From: Moritella dasanensis ArB 0140
Lineage (GTDB): Bacteria > Pseudomonadota > Gammaproteobacteria > Enterobacterales > Moritellaceae
Length of the DNA stretch: 64,000 nucleotides
Direction of reading: 5' to 3'
Assembly (NCBI RefSeq): GCF_000276805.1
Contig: NZ_AKXQ01000003.1
Location: 62,001-126,000, forward strand
This document shows, piece after piece, positions 1 to 7,853 of the stretch (position 1 is its first letter; each line of letters opens with the position of its first letter). A model generated the notes under the pieces. It saw only the letters and a list, made by a program, of their open reading frames with translations. It made no database searches and was not told the origin of the DNA. The position numbers and the translations under genes were made by a program.

Positions 1-1
1 T

Positions 2-670
2 GTCCCTATCGATTATAGCTTAATAAGTTCAGCGCTAAACGTGCCTGGTGCCGGTTTAGCTGGGGTATTCCAATATTCACCAAGCTTTGGCCCTTCGGTA
101 GAAGCTGGTTTGAAAACTAATGCAGGTTATGTAGGACTCATTGCGGCTGGATTAGGTTTTAAAGATGGAAACGGCAGTACAGCATTAGAAAAATTTGCAG
201 CTTATCAAATTGCTGAGCCTGTTGCTGCGAAGCTGGCGATTGACTTGAACTATCCCGCTTTTGCTGAAGTGTTTGGTTCAATAGCGCAGACAGTCGTTGA
301 TGGTGCCGATCCGTTAAGTTATGCCGCCAAGTACGGTTTTACTGTACCAACCATATTGCACGAAGTTGTGGGTGACGGCAGTGAAGGTTCGAGCGATCAA
401 ACGATTCCAAACACGGTTGCTAATAAACCGTTAATCGGGACTGAAGCATTAATCGCCACGCTTGGATTAGAAGGTACTGCTACCACGGCTACGGGCAGTA
501 AAGTCGTTCGCTTTAATCAAGGTTCTCATGGTTCTTTGATTGATCCGACAGCAAGCATAGATGTGACGGTGGAGATGCAAACTCAGTTGGTCAGTTATGC
601 TGTTTCAGCATCTGCAGGTAACGCAACTGTAGTTGTAAGTAACAACACTCTGACTGCGCCTGCTATCTAA
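2..670 (+). CDS. VolA/Pla-1-type lipase, C-terminal part (5' end outside window)
   Basis: The frame is open from base 2, so the gene enters from the left; the GTG at 41 is an internal Val codon, not a start. The visible 222 residues look like the end of the large surface lipase/phospholipase family (VolA/Pla-1 type) of marine gammaproteobacteria, alpha/beta hydrolases that release fatty acids from lipids outside the cell. The stretch around 371-415 (VVGDGSEGSSDQTIPN) resembles the loop holding the catalytic Asp. The segment FNQGSHGSLIDP near 513-547 looks like the one holding the catalytic His. The nucleophile Ser region is outside the window. The family call rests on remembered family patterns; the hydrolase fold is more certain than the exact subfamily. 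Confidence 0.72.
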   Translation, partial: VPIDYSLISSALNVPGAGLAGVFQYSPSFGPSVEAGLKTNAGYVGLIAAGLGFKDGNGSTALEKFAAYQIAEPVAAKLAIDLNYPAFAEVFGSIAQTVVDGADPLSYAAKYGFTVPTILHEVVGDGSEGSSDQTIPNTVANKPLIGTEALIATLGLEGTATTATGSKVVRFNQGSHGSLIDPTASIDVTVEMQTQLVSYAVSASAGNATVVVSNNTLTAPAI

Positions 671-768
671 CCTTATTGGTGAGTCGTAATTTAATACATG
701 ACGAAACGCTAGCTGTCACTTTTAAGATTATGGAAAAGTGAATAGGCTATTTATCAGCGAGTAAAGTA

Positions 769-810
769 GGCGCTAATTGTGACTGAGGGTCATGATTAGC
801 GCCATTTTTT
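769..810 (+). terminator. Rho-independent terminator after the lipase gene
   Basis: GGCGCTAAT (769-777) pairs with ATTAGCGCC (795-803), with an inner TGAC/GTCA pairing, and is followed by ATTTTTTG. The T run is on the plus strand, so it ends transcription of the lipase gene. It also lies just beyond the phhB stop. Confidence 0.85.
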
Positions 811-812
811 GT

Positions 813-1154
813 TTATTCAATCAGTAATGTATCTGTCTTTGCTGCGCAGACAAAATCATTCTTATGTAAGCCTTTAATGCTGTGCGACCACCAAGTGATC
901 GTCACTTTGCCCCATTCTGTTAATAGTGCTGGGTGATGGCCTTCTGCTTCTGCCATGTCTGCTACGCGGTTAGTAAAAGCGATAGCTTGTTTGAAATTTT
1001 TAAACTTAAATTCACGCTCTAACTGCATAATATTGTCACGTACTACTACCGCCCAATCGGGAATTTGATTAACTAATACAGCTAGTTCTGCATCACTCAC
1101 TTGTGGGGCGTCGGCGCGACAGGCTTGGCAACTTTGTTGATTTAATTCGGTCAT
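813..1154 (-). CDS. phhB: Pterin-4a-carbinolamine dehydratase
   Basis: This 113-residue protein dehydrates 4a-hydroxytetrahydrobiopterin to quinonoid dihydropterin, recycling the cofactor of phenylalanine hydroxylase in the cytoplasm. The family signature is visible: [11 protein letters not shown] (active-site HH pair), then WWSHS and the trailing GLHKNDF with Asp. Length matches the family. The ATG at 1154 is the only sensible start. It lies 78 bases downstream of phhA on the same strand, the usual phhA-phhB operon, and the lipase-side terminator at 769-810 sits behind it. An N-terminal CQAC pair (CXXC) is common in bacterial versions. Confidence 0.95.
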   Translation of the reverse strand: MTELNQQSCQACRADAPQVSDAELAVLVNQIPDWAVVVRDNIMQLEREFKFKNFKQAIAFTNRVADMAEAEGHHPALLTEWGKVTITWWSHSIKGLHKNDFVCAAKTDTLLIE

Positions 1155-1232
1155 GTTTTGTTCTCGTCTTATGTTTCAATTAGTGTTTAAAATAGTGTTT
1201 AAAATGAAGTTCTGTTTTGATCTAATTAGATG

Positions 1233-2069
1233 TTAACAAGCCTTATCTTCTTTCGGCACATAGGCCGATGGTTTCATGCCTAATATTTTAGCTTCTTTGA
1301 TTAAGGTAATTAAATCGAGCTTAACTAATTGTTGTAAGTCTGATAGCTGGTTAATCACAAAGTAATTCTTTTGCAGTTCATCAATACGATAGTGGGTGCG
1401 AAATGCTTCGATGACTTGCAGTGGCTGGCGATTGGGAATATCACTTTCTAAGCTGTAGCAGGTTTCTTGTTTCGACGACAAAATACCACCGCCATATACC
1501 TTCATGCCTTGCTGACTCTGTATTAACCCAAACTCAATGGTATACCAGTACAAACGTGCCAGCATAGGGCGATCGGCTTTGTCGGCTTTTAATCCTATTT
1601 CACCGTAGTGCTGAGAAAAGTCAGCGTAAGCTTGATTGGTGAGTAGTGGGCAATGACCAAACAATTCATGAAAAATATCCGGTTCTTGAATGTAGTCTAT
1701 GTCTGCTTTGGTACGAATGAAAGTGGCAGCTGGAAAACGTTTCGATGCCAACAATTCAAAAAAGCGTTCAAAACCAATTAAAGCAGGCACGTTTTCTACT
1801 TGCCAACCGGTTAACTGTTTTAGTTTACGGTTGATATCTGGTAGCTGCGGAATTTTATCTGCGCTCATTTTCAACAGATCAATACCGGCAATAAATTCAT
1901 CACAGGCACGGTCTTTAATAATCTCAGTTTGGCGGTTATATAAAGTTGACCACGTACTGTGCTCCTCATCGCTATAATTGATGAACCCGTTTTGGTCTGG
2001 CTGGCGTGAAACATATTTTTGTTTCGGGTCGATTTCTAATTTCGGTTCAATAGCTGAAGATGAGTTCAT
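1233..2069 (-). CDS. phhA: Phenylalanine 4-monooxygenase
   Basis: A pterin-dependent, non-haem iron hydroxylase that converts phenylalanine to tyrosine. The iron ligands are visible as His134 and His139 in HELFGHCPLL and Glu179 in YWYTIEFGL. At 278 residues it has the short bacterial form, without the N-terminal ACT domain of the mammalian enzyme. The ATG at 2069 follows the divergent control region shared with the MocR-type gene at 2275. It is the first gene of the phhA-phhB operon. Control is probably by the ACTGTAC-type repeats at 2127-2217 (inference). Confidence 0.96.
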   Translation of the reverse strand: MNSSSAIEPKLEIDPKQKYVSRQPDQNGFINYSDEEHSTWSTLYNRQTEIIKDRACDEFIAGIDLLKMSADKIPQLPDINRKLKQLTGWQVENVPALIGFERFFELLASKRFPAATFIRTKADIDYIQEPDIFHELFGHCPLLTNQAYADFSQHYGEIGLKADKADRPMLARLYWYTIEFGLIQSQQGMKVYGGGILSSKQETCYSLESDIPNRQPLQVIEAFRTHYRIDELQKNYFVINQLSDLQQLVKLDLITLIKEAKILGMKPSAYVPKEDKAC

Positions 2070-2126
2070 AATTACGTCCTAGTGCTGTGTTATTCAATTG
2101 ATATTAGATTAACCTTAATTCAATTT

Positions 2127-2217
2127 GCGGTACAGATTCAGGAAAACGATAATTAAAGCAGTACAGTTATGTTAATCTGTCACTGTACTGGTGAATAATT
2201 TAATAAACTGTACTGGT
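2127..2217. promoter_or_regulatory. Four ACTGTAC-type repeats, probable operators of the MocR-type regulator
   Basis: Two direct copies of ACTGTACTGGT lie at 2182-2192 and 2207-2217, 25 bp apart. Two copies in the opposite orientation lie at 2158-2167 (minus-strand reading ACTGTACTGC) and, weaker, at 2127-2136 (TCTGTACCGC). They fill the gap between divergent phhA and the MocR-type gene. MocR regulators commonly bind paired direct repeats spaced by about two helical turns, so autoregulation plus control of phhAB is the natural reading. The repeats are seen; the binding protein is inferred. Confidence 0.7.
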
Positions 2218-2274
2218 TTATGTCATGTCGATTATTCATGCTTATAAATCCAATCATAAAAGTAGCTAACATCA

Positions 2275-3735
2275 ATGACGAGAGTAATGACTAGAGTAAT
2301 AACAAAAGTATTGTTATATCAGCAAATAGCCGACGACCTACGCGATCTTATTAATCAGGGCGTATATTTACCGGGTGATAAGTTACCCTCGCTTAGAGCC
2401 TTATCGATAAAACGAAAAATGAGTATTGCCACTATCCAACGGGCGCTTGAAGAACTTGAGATCATCGGGCTAGTTGAAGCACGGCCAAAATCGGGTTATT
2501 ACGTATGCTTTAATAATAGCACTGACGCGGTGATTGAACTGCCTAATATGGGCATGAGTATGACCATGAAACCCAAGTCGGTGAAGATCCATGAACTTGC
2601 GAGTCAGATATTTCATCAATGTGGTGAGCCTGATGTAATCAACATGGGCACCTCGTATCCGTCGAGTGATTTTATGCCGACGCCCGCATTACAAAAGATA
2701 TCCAACCAAGTGATTAAGCATCACATGCACGACATTGTTGAAGTGCAGTTTTCGGCGGGTAATACATTATTACGTGATGTGCTGGCCAAGCGCATGAATG
2801 AATCGGGTTGTCAGGTATCAGCAAGTGATGTCATTGTCACTAATGGCTGTTTAGAAGCCTTGTCGGTGTGTTTACGTGCCGTGGCTAAACCGGGCGCGAC
2901 GATTGCCTTGGAGTCGCCGGGTTTTGTTGGCTCACTGCAATTGATTGAATCGTTAGGTTATAAAGCGTTGGAGATCCCCTGTCATCCGGTTACGGGCATG
3001 AGTCTTGAAGCGCTGGAATTAGCGTTAGAGCAATGGCAGATATCGGCGGTATTAGTGGTGCCTAGTTACAGTAATCCATTGGGTTCGTGTATGCCGGAAA
3101 CGAATCGTAAACAGCTGGTGGATCTGTTAGCAACGAAAGATATTCCGTTGATTGAAGATGACTTATTAGGGGACTTATCGTTTGATGGCTCGCGGTTAAA
3201 ACCGTGTAAGGCATTCGATAAAAAAGGCATGGTGCTGTATTGCTCGTCGGTATCTAAAACCATTGCCTCGGGATTACGAGTAGGGTGGATAGCACCGGGG
3301 ACTTATTACAAAGAAGTGTCTTATTTTAAGACGTTCACTAATATTAGTGCACCACAGTTTTCACAGATTGTCGTGGCGCAGTTTTATAATAGCGGTAAGT
3401 ATGAACGTCATCTTCGCCAATTAACGGCTAAAATTGCCAAACAGGTGTATCAGATCCAATCGTTAATTCGTCAGCATTTTCCCGAGGGTACGCAAGTCTC
3501 TAATCCGCAAGGTGGCTGTATTTTGTGGGTGGTATTACCCCAAGGGATTGATGGTCATGAACTGCACCTTAAGGCGATTGACATGGGCATTGGCATTATT
3601 CCGGGGCAGTTAAGCAGTGCCACCAATAAGTTTGATCACTGTATCCGTATTAACTGTGCTTGCGACCCTAAAATTGATATTCAGGGCAGTATTCAAACAT
3701 TAGCCGCTATCGCGAGTGGCTTGTTGATTAAATAG
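2275..3735 (+). CDS. MocR family regulator (GntR-type HTH fused to class I aminotransferase fold)
   Basis: This 486-residue protein has a winged-helix GntR domain at about residues 10-80 (PGDKLPSLRALS, then a recognition helix near TIQRALEELE). A PLP-binding aminotransferase-like domain follows from about residue 110 to the end. The PLP Lys is K328 in CSSVSKTIASGLRVGW. Such proteins sense PLP or an amino-acid adduct and do not normally transaminate. It faces phhA across a repeat-rich gap, which suggests it controls phenylalanine breakdown. In better-known systems phhA is driven by the TyrR-like PhhR. In-frame ATGs at 2275 and 2287 are both possible starts; neither has a strong ribosome site. 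Confidence 0.9.
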   Translation: MTRVMTRVITKVLLYQQIADDLRDLINQGVYLPGDKLPSLRALSIKRKMSIATIQRALEELEIIGLVEARPKSGYYVCFNNSTDAVIELPNMGMSMTMKPKSVKIHELASQIFHQCGEPDVINMGTSYPSSDFMPTPALQKISNQVIKHHMHDIVEVQFSAGNTLLRDVLAKRMNESGCQVSASDVIVTNGCLEALSVCLRAVAKPGATIALESPGFVGSLQLIESLGYKALEIPCHPVTGMSLEALELALEQWQISAVLVVPSYSNPLGSCMPETNRKQLVDLLATKDIPLIEDDLLGDLSFDGSRLKPCKAFDKKGMVLYCSSVSKTIASGLRVGWIAPGTYYKEVSYFKTFTNISAPQFSQIVVAQFYNSGKYERHLRQLTAKIAKQVYQIQSLIRQHFPEGTQVSNPQGGCILWVVLPQGIDGHELHLKAIDMGIGIIPGQLSSATNKFDHCIRINCACDPKIDIQGSIQTLAAIASGLLIK

Positions 3736-3804
3736 ATCGTTGATTAAATAGCTGGTTGATTAGCTCGGTGACTAAATTGGTGGGGCAGTAAGGGCTATAT
3801 TTAA

Positions 3805-3869
3805 TGTGACATATATCACACTTGTAAATGACTCATATCAATTTTCATGAGGGGGAGGGGCGTTATAAT
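3805..3869 (+). promoter_or_regulatory. CRP-dependent promoter (consensus CRP site plus -10)
   Basis: TGTGA-CATATA-TCACA at 3805-3820 is a perfect CRP half-site pair. TATAAT at 3864-3869 is a consensus -10 box with no good -35. A start near 3874-3876 places the CRP site centre at about -62, the class I activator position. The next gene starts at 3959, giving a leader of about 85 bases. The sites are seen; their use is inferred. Confidence 0.75.
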
Positions 3870-3958
3870 CCTACCTCCAAAGTCATTCCATTCTCAAGTT
3901 ACGCGTTTCTATCGTACTTAGGTGGGCTGTTTATTAATAAAAATGACGAGTAAAAGCC

Positions 3959-4231
3959 ATGACTCAAAAACCGAATCTTGCTAACGCGATGACCAATCTA
4001 ATTACCGAAGTACGCGGTGTGTTTCCGTTCTACGAACCGGAGTCGAGTATTTGTGGTGATTCGTGTGAAGGTTGCCCGAAGAAATTATTAGAATTAGTCG
4101 ACTCTGAACTGTGTTATTGGGAAGACCAGGTCAAGCAGGGCACTGCGCCAACGTTTGATGAATTAAACCGCGTTGGTAAGCTGTGTAAAAATGTACGACG
4201 CGGCTTGAAACGTAATGGACTGGTTGATTAA
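3959..4231 (+). CDS. Conserved Cys-rich small protein, function unknown
   Basis: A 90-residue soluble protein with no signal peptide or membrane segment. Five cysteines stand out: C32, C36 and C39 in CGDSCEGC, then C52 and C76. The CX3CX2C cluster followed by PKKLLELVD suggests a metal or Fe-S site, but no family is recognised with confidence. A CRP site and -10 box lie upstream, so it is probably expressed when cAMP is high. The converging pilin gene ends 24 bases beyond its stop. Function is unknown. Confidence 0.8.
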   Translation: MTQKPNLANAMTNLITEVRGVFPFYEPESSICGDSCEGCPKKLLELVDSELCYWEDQVKQGTAPTFDELNRVGKLCKNVRRGLKRNGLVD

Positions 4232-4254
4232 CAATATTCGTAAACAAGAGTCCG

Positions 4255-4818
4255 TCAACAAGCATCCGTTAACACGCGAATCTCGGGAGCTGTCATTGTC
4301 GCTGAGTTCTCATAGCGAACCTGGCAATTAAAGCTTGTGCTTTTTTGGGCATAGTCTGCAGTGAAGAATATATATAAATATTTACCGTTTGCTCTGTCAC
4401 TGAAAAAAGGCGCAGCGTCACGATTCTTGTATGCGGTATTTCTATCGACAGCATTTATCTCTAACCAAGCTTTAAGCTGTTTATTCATGACGATAAAAGT
4501 ACCATAGCTTAAAGAAGGGTAGCCGTTGATTAAGGGAACAGTAGTGCCGTTAATGTCGATAGAACCTGTACTACCATCTTGGCCTTTGATCACAGCTTGA
4601 GCATGCACTAACTGCAAGGCGCTGCGCATCGAACCTGCGATAGATTCTAAATTTCTTGCTTTGGTATCCGTTTTTAGATTGATGAACTTTGGTATTGCCG
4701 TTGCGGCTAATATGCCAAGTACCACAATCACGATGACTAATTCAATCAGGGTAAAGCCGCTGCTCTTTGCATAGCTGCTATTGGCATGTGTATTTTTTGA
4801 CATAAATCCCTGCAACAA
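4255..4818 (-). CDS. Type IV pilin, MSHA (MshA)-like
   Basis: A prepilin with the classical G|FTLIE peptidase site followed by a hydrophobic N-terminal helix (VIVIVVLGILAATAIP) and a soluble C-terminal part of about 140 residues. Two cysteines, C163 in FNCQV and the C-terminal residue, should form the pilin disulfide loop. The leader is unusual and hydrophilic (about 20 residues before the cut). Two starts are possible: TTG at 4818 with GAGG six bases upstream, or ATG at 4803 with a poorly placed GGGA. No other pilus assembly gene is nearby, so it depends on machinery encoded elsewhere. MshA-like is my best family guess. Confidence 0.85.
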   Translation of the reverse strand: MLQGFMSKNTHANSSYAKSSGFTLIELVIVIVVLGILAATAIPKFINLKTDTKARNLESIAGSMRSALQLVHAQAVIKGQDGSTGSIDINGTTVPLINGYPSLSYGTFIVMNKQLKAWLEINAVDRNTAYKNRDAAPFFSDRANGKYLYIFFTADYAQKSTSFNCQVRYENSATMTAPEIRVLTDAC

Positions 4819-5094
4819 TTACCTCATTAATAGGATTTATCTTATTTCATTTTGCATGGACGACAAGGAAAATGTGGCTGATTGTTTATAAATAGTGCAA
4901 ATCATTTGCATACATAAAGCATGATAATATTCAATAATATACTTAGTTTAATGTTAGGGTTAACAGCCTTTTGCGAGCTAATGTTCTAGTGGTATAGATG
5001 ATACTTGTGCGGTGGGATATTTGAATTTTGGTATTATTTTTATTGAAATAAATATTCACCAAGATAGGGCCAAATCACCTTGGTGGTTCACGGG

Positions 5095-5841
5095 TTACAT
5101 ACCTTTGATATTGCGCGGATATACCGTCGGCTTTACCTTGCATTTTTTAGTATGATTTTTAATAGAACGCTTCACGCTACCGCTATATTTAGCGACTTCC
5201 ACAGTGGCAACGATATGGTTGCTTGAAACCTGCATATTGCCTGTGGTTTTATAAGCTGGATTATTCGGAATATTAATTGTCGCGAGTAACTGGTTTTTAC
5301 AGTTAACGGCTTGTTTTCTCACATCCGCTTGTCGATAGGCAATTCTCTTGGCTTTCTGCGCTTGTGCTTCTTGGTATTGTTTATTTGTTTGCGCTTTGCT
5401 GTCGGCTAACTGCTTCGCTTCAAGGGATTTTTTGTTGGCCGTATCCTGCTTTATTTTCTGTTCTTGTTGGATCTTAAGCGCTCGCTTTTCCTCTTGATTT
5501 AGTTTTAGTTCGTGGTCTGATTTTTTCTTTGCGTCGCTGCGAAGGTCACATTTAAGCGGGGTGTGATTAATCCATTTACCGTGAGTCTTGGCGATGGTCA
5601 TAAACTGGTAACCGTCACGCTGCTTGTGCATACTTTTAACCGCTATATAGCCATTGGTTGTAAGTTTACGAACTTGCTGGGGAAAGGTTTTGTCTTGTTT
5701 GTAGCATGTTTTAACTTGGGCTTTCTGGGATGGCGTGAAGCCTTTTGCATACAGGAGTTCGCCAGCTTGAACTTGCGTCGATAGGGTTAATAAGCAAGCT
5801 ATAGCGGCAAGTATAAAGTGGATTTTCGTGTTGAGTTTCAT
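5095..5841 (-). CDS. Secreted or periplasmic Lys/Gln-rich coiled-coil protein, function unknown
   Basis: A 248-residue protein starting with a clear signal peptide (positive N-terminus, hydrophobic core, cut near QVQA|GE). The middle, about residues 105-175, is a very charged Lys/Glu/Gln helix that should form a coiled coil. Flanking parts each hold Cys residues (TCYKQDK, KCDLRS, VNCKNQ, KKCKV) that could form disulfides in the periplasm. I recognise no family. It stands alone, with over 250 bases on each side. Confidence 0.75.
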   Translation of the reverse strand: MKLNTKIHFILAAIACLLTLSTQVQAGELLYAKGFTPSQKAQVKTCYKQDKTFPQQVRKLTTNGYIAVKSMHKQRDGYQFMTIAKTHGKWINHTPLKCDLRSDAKKKSDHELKLNQEEKRALKIQQEQKIKQDTANKKSLEAKQLADSKAQTNKQYQEAQAQKAKRIAYRQADVRKQAVNCKNQLLATINIPNNPAYKTTGNMQVSSNHIVATVEVAKYSGSVKRSIKNHTKKCKVKPTVYPRNIKGM

Positions 5842-6193
5842 TTTTAAAAGTCTCTGTCAGGCACGATAAAGTAGTGCGCGGTGCCTCGTGATAATCGAGA
5901 CTTATTATGACAGGCTGGGACTTGATGATATATGGGGTATTTGTCTACAGACCAAATGAGCTATGTGTAATGCCATACGTTACGAGTTGTTTGATGATGA
6001 ATGGCGAGGGACCGATATTAATCAGTAATCCCTGTGTTTATCGATAAGTATATTTCGGGGGCTGCAAACCCCTTTCACGCGGTTGATATACCCTTTTACC
6101 CAATAGATAAAAGGTTAAAAAATTAAATAGCTCCCCATGAAAATTGCAAAATAATGGCTGCAGCGTAGCGACAAACCAGCTTTAACTAAGCGT
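5842..6193. other. Gap of about 350 bases with no supported gene
   Basis: I see no coding frame with a plausible start. A 7-bp hairpin, CCTTTTA (6092-6098) with TAAAAGG (6108-6114), is present but has no T run in either direction that would make it a good terminator. A shorter GGGG/CCCC pairing lies at 6058-6072. The segment probably holds the promoter of the coiled-coil protein gene at its left end. Confidence 0.5.
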
Positions 6194-6580
6194 TTACTGC
6201 ACAGATGTGTTTAGATTCATATTATTTACATTATTGGTTTCAGCAAAGTTAAGCACAACATTATTTTCAATCAAAATATCAAGCATATGCGTCGATATAT
6301 TTGATGTTGTTTTCATTGTAAATGCTTGTGCCGTAGCGGTTCCGCCAGTATAGCTATATACCCACTTTTCCTGTGTTTCACTTATTACACTTTTAATACT
6401 TGGCTGATCAAATATTTTCAAAAGGTCAGATGTAGTTGTTACTTTCTTTTCAATTTGATTTACTTGCTCAGAAGTAAATTGATTTCCATAATTAACATCT
6501 GACTTATAAACACAACCCGTTAGCAGTAGACCTACCATTAAAAGTAGAGTGGACTTGTTTGTTAGTTTCTTCAAAATCAC
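6194..6580 (-). CDS. Outer-membrane lipoprotein with BamE/SmpA-like fold
   Basis: The N-terminus is a lipoprotein signal ending in LLLTGC, the lipobox Cys. The rest reads like a small BamE/SmpA-type domain: a helical start (SEQVNQIEKKVTTTSDLLKIF) with D-Q-P, then WVYSYTGG and beta strands. I choose the GTG at 6580 because AAGGA lies eight bases upstream; an in-frame TTG at 6622 has no ribosome site. That gives 128 residues. Function is unknown; such domains often bind other envelope proteins. It may have been the direct neighbour of bcp before the segment to its right arrived. Confidence 0.75.
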   Translation of the reverse strand: MILKKLTNKSTLLLMVGLLLTGCVYKSDVNYGNQFTSEQVNQIEKKVTTTSDLLKIFDQPSIKSVISETQEKWVYSYTGGTATAQAFTMKTTSNISTHMLDILIENNVVLNFAETNNVNNMNLNTSVQ

Positions 6581-6782
6581 TTTTATAATCCTTTTTGATA
6601 TGCTGAACAATGATTTGATCAAACATTGTTAATCGCTATCAGTGATTAAAATGCTAAATATATCGATGATTCTATTACTAATTTAATTTACTTCAAGATA
6701 AATAATGCCATTATTTGACCTACAGTAATAGAATTGAGTAATAAACAATAAAACAATTATGTTAGTTTTTTTGTGTTCTTAA

Positions 6783-6871
6783 AATAAATTAAGAAACGCT
6801 TATTTAGCGGCTAAATAATCCAATACTACTTGGTGGCGGTCTTTCGTCTTAAACTTGCTGTATTCGCCCAT
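6783..6871 (-). pseudogene. Displaced copy of the bcp 3' end (direct repeat of 10597-10682)
   Basis: Bases 6783-6868 match 10597-10682 at 78 of 86 positions in the same orientation; weaker similarity runs about 15 bases further left. Read on the minus strand it encodes the last 22 residues of the bcp product plus stop, with three changes (ending DYLAAK instead of DYLTNK). An ATG at 6871 chances to sit in frame, making a 23-codon remnant with no clear function. Similarity ends abruptly at 6868. The two copies flank a 3.7-kb segment, as left by insertion into the 3' end of bcp. Confidence 0.9.
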
Positions 6872-7033
6872 TACTTACTTTCACCAAGTCAGTTATCAGT
6901 AATTTCATTTTCAATTTGAGTTGATTCATTGTAAAAAGCTTTATCAGAGGAATTATCTATTCTAGATAATGTCCTACAAACAGAATCGAATTTAGTAAAT
7001 CCAATATCCACACATTATGACTAGAGAAATTTC

Positions 7034-7786
7034 ATGTTTAAAAAATCCATTATTGTTTATTTATCTGCACTTCTCTTTAGCTTTACCGTTGCGGCTAAGT
7101 CAGAGCCGGAAGTAAGTAAAAACGTACCATTAAAAATAGAGGCGCTTTCATCTAAGGTATATTTGGTTACATCGTATAAAACCATATTAAATGTGTATGA
7201 AAGTGATACGCCCAAAATCATTGATGCCAATGCGCTACTTTATATTAGTGGGAAAGATGCATATTTAATTGATACCCCATGGAATGTTGCTGACATGCCT
7301 CAATTGATGGATTGGATAGAGGACAAAGGATTAACATTAAAAGATACCGTGATAACGCATTCTCATGAAGATCGTAGTGCTGGACTAGGCTACTTGTCAG
7401 AACATGGCTTTAGTACATACGCATCAGCATTAACGAATAGCTTACTAAAGGCCGAGCACAAGCCAGTAGCCACCAATACCTTTGAAGGTGATACATTTGA
7501 TCTGATAAAAGGGGAAATTGAAATTTATTATTCAGGTCCCGGGCACGCGATAGATAATTTAGTGGTGTGGCTGCCAAAGGAAAAAATATTATTTGGCGGT
7601 TGTATGCTTAGAGCAAACGAAGCTGAAGGGTTAGGTTGGATCGGTGATGCAGATCTAGAGCAATGGCATCAATCTGTACTTAATGTTAAAAATAAATACG
7701 CGGACATTAAATTGGTCATACCTGGGCATGGCAAGATTGGACATGATCAATCGATGATTACCCATACGCTTAATTTAACTAAGTAA
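7034..7786 (+). CDS. Metallo-beta-lactamase, subclass B1-like
   Basis: A 250-residue periplasmic protein with a signal peptide (first 20 or so residues). All subclass B1 zinc ligands are present: His109, His111 and Asp113 in THSHEDRSAG, His171 in GPGHAIDN, Cys190 in LFGGCML and His232 in IPGHG. Known B1 enzymes hydrolyse beta-lactams including carbapenems. By standard numbering position 224 is Arg (usually Lys) and 233 is Trp (usually Asn), so substrate preference may differ. It is a single-gene unit, converging on nsrR, inside the segment bounded by bcp-end repeats, which suggests acquisition. Actual drug hydrolysis is inferred from family only. Confidence 0.88.
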   Translation: MFKKSIIVYLSALLFSFTVAAKSEPEVSKNVPLKIEALSSKVYLVTSYKTILNVYESDTPKIIDANALLYISGKDAYLIDTPWNVADMPQLMDWIEDKGLTLKDTVITHSHEDRSAGLGYLSEHGFSTYASALTNSLLKAEHKPVATNTFEGDTFDLIKGEIEIYYSGPGHAIDNLVVWLPKEKILFGGCMLRANEAEGLGWIGDADLEQWHQSVLNVKNKYADIKLVIPGHGKIGHDQSMITHTLNLTK

Positions 7787-7824
7787 GAGCGTCATCGCTG
7801 TTGAAACCATAGCAGACTCGATAT

Positions 7825-7851
7825 TGGCTCGTTGCCAACAATAACGAGCCA
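7825..7851. terminator. Hairpin between convergent genes (weak terminator)
   Basis: TGGCTCGTT (7825-7833) pairs perfectly with AACGAGCCA (7843-7851) around a 9-base loop. No T run follows on either strand. It sits between the lactamase stop and the nsrR stop, so it may block read-through or stabilise 3' ends. Confidence 0.45.
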
Positions 7852-7853
7852 CA

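Noticed and set aside
2238-2274. Ribosome site for the MocR-type gene
   Set aside because: No convincing AGGA-type word is found before 2275 or 2287, so the start could not be decided from it.
6058-6114. Two hairpins as a terminator for the lipoprotein gene
   Set aside because: Stems are short or AT-rich and no T run follows in the right direction.
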